Positions 7,562 through 15,766 of a DNA stretch of 64,000 nt are shown piece after piece (position 1 is the first letter of the stretch; each line of letters opens with the position of its first letter). The DNA is from Maritimibacter sp. DP1N21-5 (lineage in GTDB: Bacteria > Pseudomonadota > Alphaproteobacteria > Rhodobacterales > Rhodobacteraceae), in NCBI RefSeq assembly GCF_019218295.1, contig NZ_JAHUZF010000006.1:1550001-1614000 (forward strand), given 5' to 3'. Position numbers and translations under genes: made by a program. Under the pieces are notes generated by a model. That model did no database searches. It saw only the letters and a list, made by a program, of their open reading frames with translations, and was not told the DNA's origin.

Positions 7562-10500
7562 TTATTCCGCCGGTGTCACCACCTGAACGCCGCCAAGGCG
7601 TTTGAGCTTGTTCCAGCCCGTGAGACGTCCCGTGAGGATCCGCCAGATCGAGCGGTAGACGTTGACCATGAGCAACTGCCGATAGAACAGGCGATTGAGA
7701 ACGATCAGCCAGAGGAGGGACCGTTTCGCCGTGGGTTCGCAGCGGATGGCGAAGCTCGCCATGGCGACCTCCATCACGGGCAGCGCGATGAAGACCGCCC
7801 ACATGGCATAGTCCCGGATCGTCAGCGACTGGAAGCTCGTGCCGTCAAAGCTGCCCACGAACCGCACCAGCATGATCAGAAGCAGGATGTCGATGATCGG
7901 CCCCAGGAAGGGCATGATCACCCCGAAGAGGAGCAGGTCCGTCAATCCGATCAGGCCGATGGGTTCGCCCGCGCGGATCGTGCGACGGTGCTTCCAGGCG
8001 GACTGGATCATGCCGATCGACCAGCGCAGACGCTGCTTCATGAGCGGTCCGACGGTCGCCGGCGCCTCGGTGAAGGCGTAGGCATTTGCGGCGGACCTCA
8101 CCTTGTAGCCGCGTTCGAGCATGCTGATGGTCAGGTCGGTGTCCTCGGCCAGCGTATCGCCGGAGTAAAGGCCACAGGCCCGCACGGCATCGGCTCGCCA
8201 GGCCCCGAAGGCGCCCGGAACGACCATGATCGCGTTGAAGCTCTCATAGGCCTGCCGGTCGACGTTCTGGGCAACCGAGTATTCTAACTTCTCGAGCCTG
8301 GCCAGAAGTGTGCCGGGATTGCCGACCACGATCTTGCCCGCGACCGCGCCGACCTTGGGGTCGCGCAGCGGCTGAACCAGGTTCTCGATCGCATCGGGCG
8401 CGATGACCGTATCGGCGTCGATCGCCACGACGACCTCGGTGTCGATATACTCGAACGCCAGGTTCGAGGCGCGCCATTTCCCGCCATTCTCCTTGGTCAC
8501 TATCTTGACGCTGGGATCATCCCCATAGCGATCCTGAACGACCTGATAGGTGTCGTCGGTGGACCCGTCGTCGATCACCAGCACCTTCAGACGGTCATAA
8601 GTGCTGTCGAGCACGCTGCCGATGGTGCGCAGGATCACGTCTTCCTCGTTGTAGGCGGGGATCAGAACCGTGACATCCGGGCAATAGGGCGGCAATTCGG
8701 GCCCGAAAAAGGCCCGACGCTGGCGGGACCGGCCATGGGCCCGCAAGGCAAAGCCGAAAATCGTGGCCCCGCGCAGGAGCCCGAGCCCGACGGCCATCGG
8801 CACCAGAAGCGCGATCCAGACGCCGCCGTCGGCGACGCCGGAATAGAACACCGCCTCGAAGCTTTCGAACTCCGTCTCGCCCCCATCGGTGTAGGTGGGC
8901 CCGATCTCGGCCATGATTTCGGTCAGGCTGGCGAAGTCATAACCTTTCGCCCGCAGGGCCGGGATCAGGAGCCGCAGCGTCTCGATGGTATGGGTCCGGT
9001 CGCCGCCGCCATCATGCAGCAGGATCACCTGACCGCTGCCGTCCAGTTGCGAGAGCGTGTAATCCACCAGCGCCGTGGCATCCTTGGTTCGCCAGTCCGG
9101 CGGGACGATACTCGCCCCGAGGATATGGAACCGGCCTTCCGTGAAGTCGCGCAGCCGGCTGGCGACTTCGCCCTCCAGAGGGCCCGGCCCGCGCAGGTAA
9201 GGCGCACGAAATACGGTGGGTGACGTCCCGGTCAGCCAGCTGAACAGACGCGACTGAAGCGCAAGTTCGATCTGCATGCGTCCCGCCGAGGTCCGTTCGA
9301 TGCGCGGATGCGAATAGGTGTGAAGCCCGTAGTCGAAGCCTTCCCTTTGCATCCGCTCGACGATTTCCCGGCTCTCGCCCATCTGGCGCCCGATCATGAA
9401 GAAGGCGGCAGGCACATTCTCCGCTTCGAGGATGTCCAGGATCTTCGGGGTGAAGTTCTTGGTCGGGCCATCGTCGAAGGTCAGAAGGACGGTGTTGTCC
9501 GGAATACTCCCGTAGCGTTCAGCCATGACGGGCGCCGGAAGGCGCACATAACGGGTCTCTTCGATCCGGTCGCCCTCTTCGGACATCGCCAGGTCGCGCA
9601 CGCCCACCTGACCATCCTGTCCGAAGCGGATGAATGGTCCCGTGCCGTGATAAGACACGAAGCTGTTCAGGTCGATCCGGCGCAATTCGTCGCGGGCCGC
9701 AGGTTCGAAGATGTCCTTGTGCGTCAAGACCTGCCAGATGGACGGATCCTCCCGGCCCAGCCCCCAGACCGCCACCGAAGCGAGACCGTTGTCGGCGAGG
9801 ATCTGGAGCTGCCGGTAATGGCTGATCGCATCGAGGAACCAGATCAGGTTCGGCGCGCCCTCTTCGTCCGTATAGGAGACGAGGCCATGGCCCTGAACAG
9901 AGTCGATCCCGATGAAGGCATCGTTGCGCGCCGAGAGTGCCATGGTTTCGCTGAAGGAGATATATTCCGCCTGCCGCCGTTCGGAATGCCAATGCACCCC
10001 GCCCGTCGCCATGCCGATGACGAGCCGGTCTTGCGGGATCCGCCGCATCGCGTCCCGGACGACCTGATCGACCCATGCGAGAGGCGCCGGCGCCTCTGTG
10101 TAGGTGCCCAGGACATAGGCGTCCTGAACGACCGGCACCACGATACGATCCGGCTGATCCTTGGCATCAGGCAAATGCGACATCTGATCCGGCGAGATCA
10201 CGGCGCAGGCTTCCTTGCCCGCCGCCGCATAGGCATCCCGCACGGGCACGAGCATTTCGAAGGCGCGTTGAAGGTTCAGGAACTCCAGCCGACGCAGGTC
10301 GAAGCACATGCCCAGCCAGTCCCGTTCGTTCACAAGCTGCAACGTGTCGACCCAGGCCCTCGACCGCATGTCGTCAAGCGCGTCAGCCTGCACATGGACC
10401 AGAGGCATGAGTTCGTCATCGTCGAAGGCCGACGCGAGGATGACGTAGGGCACGTTGGCTTCGTCCTCGGCATCGAAGAGCCAGGACAGCCCCTCCCCGT

Positions 10501-11074
10501 CGAGCATGAGCCATTCCGGGATCACCACGTTGACCGTATCGCAGGTCCGCGCCATGGCGTTCTGGGCATCCTCGAGTTCTGCCGGCACGAAGGCATAAAC
10601 ACGGGTCGGGTTGCTGGACGCCGAGTGCTCGGCCCCGTGGGGGCGCGCGCATTCGACCTGCGGCACCTCTTCGTGGTGATGCGCCAGATCGTGATCTGCT
10701 TCTTCCCCGCCAAACTCCTCCTCGTCGCCGAAGGCGATCTTGAGAACGTCAGGCTCCATCCCCCAGCGATTATGCGTGAGGCTATCCCATGGAGACGCGG
10801 GTTCTTCGGGCGTCGGTTGGTCCGCAAAAAGATTACGCACGTTCCGGACTTCCGCAGACACGTTGAAGACCACCACCGTCATCATGGTGATCGCCGTGAA
10901 GACCAGAAGACCGACCGTAACCAGCGCAAGAATATGCCGCGCCGGGCTCTGCGCCCTGAAAATCTGATCGTGGTCAATCTTCCTGGACGCTGTTGCGTCC
11001 TGTTTCGCTTCGGATGTCATCCCCCCCCGGGAATGGTCCTCCGCACTCTCGTCAATATCAAAATACCAAGTCAC
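7562..11074 (-). CDS. Membrane GH18-like / polysaccharide deacetylase / GT2 fusion protein
   Basis: A 1170-residue membrane protein with three enzyme-like modules. After an N-terminal transmembrane helix (about residues 46-70) and an acidic His-rich linker comes a periplasmic GH18-like domain (about 155-480; MCFDLRRLEFL would be its D..E catalytic strand). Next is a NodB deacetylase domain (about 525-720) with TFDDGPTKN, HTYSHP and DWRTKD. A second membrane helix leads to a cytoplasmic GT2 domain (about 800-1020) with VTVLIPAYNEED, DDGSTDD, DADT, EDTDLT and QRLRW, then C-terminal helices. Escherichia PgaB (deacetylase plus GH-like) and PgaC (GT2) perform similar steps for poly-N-acetylglucosamine, so this looks like a permuted PgaBC-like fusion; the polymer is inference. 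GTG 11074 was chosen because GGGGAG precedes it by 7 nt; ATG 11020 is an alternative. Confidence 0.88.
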   Translation of the reverse strand: MTWYFDIDESAEDHSRGGMTSEAKQDATASRKIDHDQIFRAQSPARHILALVTVGLLVFTAITMMTVVVFNVSAEVRNVRNLFADQPTPEEPASPWDSLTHNRWGMEPDVLKIAFGDEEEFGGEEADHDLAHHHEEVPQVECARPHGAEHSASSNPTRVYAFVPAELEDAQNAMARTCDTVNVVIPEWLMLDGEGLSWLFDAEDEANVPYVILASAFDDDELMPLVHVQADALDDMRSRAWVDTLQLVNERDWLGMCFDLRRLEFLNLQRAFEMLVPVRDAYAAAGKEACAVISPDQMSHLPDAKDQPDRIVVPVVQDAYVLGTYTEAPAPLAWVDQVVRDAMRRIPQDRLVIGMATGGVHWHSERRQAEYISFSETMALSARNDAFIGIDSVQGHGLVSYTDEEGAPNLIWFLDAISHYRQLQILADNGLASVAVWGLGREDPSIWQVLTHKDIFEPAARDELRRIDLNSFVSYHGTGPFIRFGQDGQVGVRDLAMSEEGDRIEETRYVRLPAPVMAERYGSIPDNTVLLTFDDGPTKNFTPKILDILEAENVPAAFFMIGRQMGESREIVERMQREGFDYGLHTYSHPRIERTSAGRMQIELALQSRLFSWLTGTSPTVFRAPYLRGPGPLEGEVASRLRDFTEGRFHILGASIVPPDWRTKDATALVDYTLSQLDGSGQVILLHDGGGDRTHTIETLRLLIPALRAKGYDFASLTEIMAEIGPTYTDGGETEFESFEAVFYSGVADGGVWIALLVPMAVGLGLLRGATIFGFALRAHGRSRQRRAFFGPELPPYCPDVTVLIPAYNEEDVILRTIGSVLDSTYDRLKVLVIDDGSTDDTYQVVQDRYGDDPSVKIVTKENGGKWRASNLAFEYIDTEVVVAIDADTVIAPDAIENLVQPLRDPKVGAVAGKIVVGNPGTLLARLEKLEYSVAQNVDRQAYESFNAIMVVPGAFGAWRADAVRACGLYSGDTLAEDTDLTISMLERGYKVRSAANAYAFTEAPATVGPLMKQRLRWSIGMIQSAWKHRRTIRAGEPIGLIGLTDLLLFGVIMPFLGPIIDILLLIMLVRFVGSFDGTSFQSLTIRDYAMWAVFIALPVMEVAMASFAIRCEPTAKRSLLWLIVLNRLFYRQLLMVNVYRSIWRILTGRLTGWNKLKRLGGVQVVTPAE

Positions 11075-11192
11075 TTGTCAGCTCCCCCCGAAGCATGCTA
11101 AGCAATGTCTTTGGGGGAAGGCTTCAATTGTTTAGCAACTGTCGCCGGTAGGTGCCGAAAAAGATTCGAGCAGCGCAGGCAAAGGTGATCGT

Positions 11193-11208
11193 AATTACCG
11201 AATTACCG
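11193..11208. repeat. Tandem AATTACCG repeat in the divergent polysaccharide promoter region
   Basis: AATTACCG occurs twice without a gap, 39 nt before the DUF3131 gene start and 119 nt from the start of the fusion gene. It may be a binding site shared by the divergent pair. Confidence 0.35.
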
Positions 11209-11246
11209 ACCTGCAAGTCAATTTAAGAGTTACGTGTTGCCGGGGG

Positions 11247-13655
11247 GTGAAGGGTCCAAGCAATCACTTGAAAAGCAAGCTGAAAATTCGCCGTCGCCAT
11301 TTTATCGGCATGGTGAGCAGCACAATAGTTGCGCTGCCTGGCCTGGGGTTTTCTCAGGAGAGGCAATTCGATATTCGCACGTTTTCGATCCTTTTTACCG
11401 GGTTGAAGGCGGGTCAGGACGCGCGCGCAATCGGGGCTTTTTTTTCTGAGCTCATGTCGAAAGGTATACCCTTTTCGATCGAGGTAGATATTGGCCTGGA
11501 AGACGACGGGGCAAGCGCTCCGGACGCGGAATTGTTGCGCCTGCTGGACAGTCTTGTGACGCAATATCCTGCCACGGCGGAGCTTGCGTTGCGTATCGAC
11601 GGGGTGCTGGAGGAAACGCCTTATTTCCAGGCGAGGTCCCTTTTCGACACGCGCGCCATGGCGGACCGCCAGCTTGGGCTTCTGCCCCTGGACCGGAGCG
11701 AATTCACCCGGTTCCAGACCATCACCACCGGCCTCGCGCCCAATCAGGCGAGCGCCGGGGGCCTGCGCGCGGGCGGATGCACCGTCGCGATCTACGATGC
11801 GCTCGATCAGGCGGACCCGAACGGGACGCTCGCGGCCTCAATGGTGATGATGCTGCCCAGAAAGTCGCAACTGGACCTGACCGAAGCCGCCGATGCCTTT
11901 ACGGCGCAGCTCTTCCAGGGGCTCGGTTCGGGCACCGTGGTCGGAATCGACATCGACGCCCTTCCCGCCGATCCGACCGAGGCGCGCCGCCTTGGACGGT
12001 CGCTTGCCGAGGCCGTGAATCAGTCGCGCCTGACGGCCTATCTCCTGCCGGTCCTGCCCAGCGAAGAGTTCCGCAGGTGCTGCGCCTTTCTCGCCAACCA
12101 CACACGGGTCTTCGTGTTCATCGACGACGCCCCCGCCTCGGCAGAGGAATGGACCGCACTCCGCGCACAGGCGACCGAAATCTACGGCGATACCTGTCTC
12201 GATATCGTCGTGCCCGAAGGGCAGCTTGCTGACGGGACATGGTTCGTGCGGCGCGAGGATGGCACGCGACTCCGACTTGGAAACCCCGGCATCGACACCG
12301 ACGGGGCTTTTGTTCACGGTCCGGTCAGCTGGCTCGACGAGAGCAAGGCCTTCTGGCACCCCGACGCGGTCGCCGTGACCCGGCTTCTGGAGGAAGGCGA
12401 GCCCCGGCCCGCGATGCCCAGCGCGATGAACCTGTGCCGTGGCGATGCACCCCCGGTCCCCGATATTGCTTATCAGTTGCTCAACAGGTCCAAGTCCATT
12501 CCGCTCGAACCACCAGAGCCCGTCACCTTCGACGACGAGGATCTGGCGGACGCAGAGCTGGCCTATGAGTATCTCACCCGCTTTGAGATCGCGACGACGG
12601 GCCTGTGCCCCGCGACCGTCAAGGAGGCGCCGGACGCGACCATTCCCCACAGCGAACTGACGATGTGGGATATCGGGAGCCTGATCCTGGCGCTCCTGGC
12701 CGCGCGCGAGCTGGGTCTCGTCGACGAGGACGCGCTGGTCGAGCGGATCCTGCGCATTCTCGATCACATTCCAAATACGACCTACGAGGGGCATGTGGTG
12801 CCGGCCGCCATTGTCGATACCGACAATGGCCGGATCCGGCGCGACGGCTTCGACGCCTGCGATTTCGGCCGTCTCTCGGTCGCACTGCATTTCGCGTCCC
12901 AAGAGCCAGGGCTCGCCGAGGCCTGCGCCGCGAAGTACGCCGAATGGGGCGTCGCCGGGCTGATGACGGACGGCGCGCTCGTCACGGTCACACGGCGCGG
13001 CACAAGGTCCTCCTATTGGTCGCATTGTGCGCATTATCTGAAGCGGGGTCTGGCGCTGCACGGCATCGACGGCGCAAGGTCGCCCTATAGCGAGGCCTTC
13101 GTCGGCGATACCGAAGCCGACCGCACGATGAACCTGCTCTACGCGGCCGATGCCATCGGGATCCTGTCATCGGAACCACTGCTGATGGAGGCGGTGGAAC
13201 TGGGCGCCTCGCGGGAAAGCAAACAGCTGATCGACGTGTTCTTCGCCGCCCTGCGGCACGAGGACGATGCCTATGACCGGCTCCTCGCGCCCAGCGAGAC
13301 GCCACTCGATGCGCCGCCGTGGTTCGCCTATCAGGGGCTGGACATCGGTCACGCGCACCGCTGGAGCGTGAGTTTCCTCGACAGCGGTCGCAGCCGTTTC
13401 GAGGATATCACCGGCAGCCCGCACGCGACCTTCTCGAGCAAGGCCGCCTATCTGTGGCGCGCGGTCCGGCCCGGTCCCTTCTCGGACCGGCTGGTGGAAA
13501 AGGTGCGGGAGAACGGCCGTCTTGAGGGGCTCGGCTTCGCGTCTGGTTTGCATTTGTCGGACTACCAACCGCTCGCGGCCTACTCCGACCTGAACACCAA
13601 TGCGGTGATCCTTCAGGCCCTGGCGCAGCGCAAGAAACAGGCCGAAGCGAACTGA
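11247..13655 (+). CDS. Exported DUF3131 domain protein, polysaccharide locus
   Basis: An 802-residue protein. The N terminus KIRRRHFIGMVSSTIVALPGL fits a Tat signal (RRxFI then a hydrophobic stretch), so it is probably exported folded. Residues 40-420 form an uncharacterised domain reminiscent of a deacetylase/TIM-barrel fold, with no clear catalytic motif. From about residue 430 a DUF3131 domain follows, starting DDEDLADAELAYEYLTRF and containing the hallmark TMWDIGSLILALLAARELG. DUF3131 proteins are usually found with exopolysaccharide genes; the WDxGS pattern recalls alpha/alpha-barrel glycosidases, so cleavage or trimming of the product of the divergent GT2 protein is a reasonable inference. 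The GTG start at 11247 is weakly supported; TTG 11268 is an alternative that keeps the Tat motif. A run of eight T lies at 11438-11445 inside the gene. Confidence 0.75.
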   Translation: MKGPSNHLKSKLKIRRRHFIGMVSSTIVALPGLGFSQERQFDIRTFSILFTGLKAGQDARAIGAFFSELMSKGIPFSIEVDIGLEDDGASAPDAELLRLLDSLVTQYPATAELALRIDGVLEETPYFQARSLFDTRAMADRQLGLLPLDRSEFTRFQTITTGLAPNQASAGGLRAGGCTVAIYDALDQADPNGTLAASMVMMLPRKSQLDLTEAADAFTAQLFQGLGSGTVVGIDIDALPADPTEARRLGRSLAEAVNQSRLTAYLLPVLPSEEFRRCCAFLANHTRVFVFIDDAPASAEEWTALRAQATEIYGDTCLDIVVPEGQLADGTWFVRREDGTRLRLGNPGIDTDGAFVHGPVSWLDESKAFWHPDAVAVTRLLEEGEPRPAMPSAMNLCRGDAPPVPDIAYQLLNRSKSIPLEPPEPVTFDDEDLADAELAYEYLTRFEIATTGLCPATVKEAPDATIPHSELTMWDIGSLILALLAARELGLVDEDALVERILRILDHIPNTTYEGHVVPAAIVDTDNGRIRRDGFDACDFGRLSVALHFASQEPGLAEACAAKYAEWGVAGLMTDGALVTVTRRGTRSSYWSHCAHYLKRGLALHGIDGARSPYSEAFVGDTEADRTMNLLYAADAIGILSSEPLLMEAVELGASRESKQLIDVFFAALRHEDDAYDRLLAPSETPLDAPPWFAYQGLDIGHAHRWSVSFLDSGRSRFEDITGSPHATFSSKAAYLWRAVRPGPFSDRLVEKVRENGRLEGLGFASGLHLSDYQPLAAYSDLNTNAVILQALAQRKKQAEAN

Positions 13656-13697
13656 CGCGGGCGGGACAAGGGGCCCCGCCACGCATCGCGTCTTACA

Positions 13698-14300
13698 TCA
13701 GCTGATCGGGCCGTAGATCGTGCAGTCGTCAGCAATGGCGCCCGCAACCACGGGGTATCCCCGTCGCGGATTGAGCATCATGACCTGAACCCCGGTCAGA
13801 CGGTTCATGCACTGATTGGTGGCGGCGACCGTCGAGTTCTTGCCGCCGATATAGATGTCGAGCCAGGGAAGCCCGTTGTGGCCAGTGTGGCAGGGTCCGT
13901 CCTGCGGGCGTGCGCCGTCACCACAGACATCTTCGACGATGGCATACTTGCGCAGGCGTTCGATGTAGAACCGGGTGCCCGCCGGGAAATCCAGCGTCTG
14001 ACGACCGCCGATGATGGTGTGACCGACCGCAATGGTGATCGGGTCGTCGTAGGTCCCGGTGCCGCCTGCCTGCCGGTGAATGACCGGACGCGCGATGGCC
14101 GCGCTGCCGGGGGGCGTGTTGTCCCAGTAGCTGTAGCCGGTGAGATATCCGCTGAACCGCACTTCGGCGCCACGGCTCGCGTATTGCGACAATTGGGTCT
14201 GAATTGCGCTGTCAAAAACCTGCGCCTTGGCCGGTCCGGCGCCGAAAAGTGCGGAGAAAACAAAAGCCGACATGCCGACTGCCTTGAGAATTGCCTTCAT
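13698..14300 (-). CDS. Small secreted protein, possible double-psi beta-barrel
   Basis: A 200-residue exported protein. The ATG at 14300 was chosen because GAAGGA lies 8 nt upstream; an in-frame ATG at 14306 is too close to it. The signal peptide ends at GPAKA/QVF. The mature part carries FSGYLTGYSYWDNTPPGSA, IARPVIHRQAGGTGTYDDP, GTRFYIERLRKYAIVEDVCGD and WLDIYIGG. The pattern of a Gly-Tyr-rich opening, a V-E-D turn and a final D-hydrophobic strand recalls RlpA/3D-type double-psi beta-barrels, which include wall-loosening and glycan-binding proteins, but I cannot assign a family securely. Convergent with the DUF3131 gene, ending 42 nt from it. Confidence 0.65.
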   Translation of the reverse strand: MKAILKAVGMSAFVFSALFGAGPAKAQVFDSAIQTQLSQYASRGAEVRFSGYLTGYSYWDNTPPGSAAIARPVIHRQAGGTGTYDDPITIAVGHTIIGGRQTLDFPAGTRFYIERLRKYAIVEDVCGDGARPQDGPCHTGHNGLPWLDIYIGGKNSTVAATNQCMNRLTGVQVMMLNPRRGYPVVAGAIADDCTIYGPIS

Positions 14301-15047
14301 AAGCATAATCCTTCGTTCGGTGCATAGGTCAACGCCCTTGCTACGGCAGACGCGCAAGACCGTTCTCGTTATACGCAGCGATCGTGAATCCCTGATTTAC
14401 GAAGGCTGCTCGATCGGGGGTGCCTCAATGGCATCATCACTACCGTGGTTTAAATCCACGCTTATTTGGAACCAACACAGGGACGAGGTCTCAAACCGTT
14501 TAAAGATCTCGTCAAATTTCTGCAGAACGGAGTAGCCCAAGTTGTTCCGTTCATCAAAAACCTTTGTCTTGTATCGGCGGGTTTCTTCCGATTGTGCCCT
14601 GAATCGACGACAATCAGGCAAGTGAATTGTGAAAAACCAACAAATCCACCCAGTTTCTCGCGATTCAGTGTCCCAATCGACACGAAGTCCCCGATGCTGC
14701 GTCTTCATGGCCACAGGTCGCATGACGCGATGTTCCGGCTCTTTCGCGTCCATGGCGTCGGGTGGCTCGAACATTCGAGCCGAGCCGGTTGTGAAGCCAC
14801 AGTCTTAGGTCGCGAGCGGATCTTCCGGGCGGAACCCCGGATTGGCCGTTAATCCTCTATATAACAATTGGTTAATCAGAACGCGCAGGAACGATCACGG
14901 GACCTGACGCCACCCCTCTGACACCCGCGCTCCGGCAGCCCCACTCCTTTGCTCGCTCTCGAAAGCTGCGCCCAGATAAGCGGCCGTGATGCAAAAAGAT
15001 TGAACCAGATCAATGTTTCCGGTCACCTTCTGGCATAGGGAGGACCC
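14301..15047. other. Gene-poor, AT-richer island before the ABC operon
   Basis: About 750 nt with visibly lower GC than its neighbours. Open frames on both strands (14466-14852 plus; 14397-14774 minus) have compositions unlike real proteins (many Cys, Trp, Phe and Arg in odd places) and no ribosome site. The right end contains GTTAATC twice (14848-14854, 14871-14877) around TATATAACAATTG, and an FNR-like dyad at 15000. The rest could be a decayed gene, an acquired fragment or an untranslated RNA. Confidence 0.5.
15000..15013. promoter_or_regulatory. FNR/FnrL-type box upstream of the ABC operon
   Basis: TTGAACCAGATCAA matches the FNR consensus TTGAT-N4-ATCAA at 9 of 10 fixed positions. Its centre is 41 nt from the ATG at 15048 and the ribosome site starts at 15037, so the transcription start must lie at or before about 15030. 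A site this close to the start would overlap the core promoter, which points to repression rather than class II activation. Confidence 0.6.
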
Positions 15048-15764
<717 letters not shown>

Positions 15765-15766
15765 TC

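Noticed and set aside
14397..14852. Two overlapping open frames on opposite strands in the AT-richer island
   Set aside because: No ribosome sites, no family resemblance and odd composition; kept only as part of the island description.
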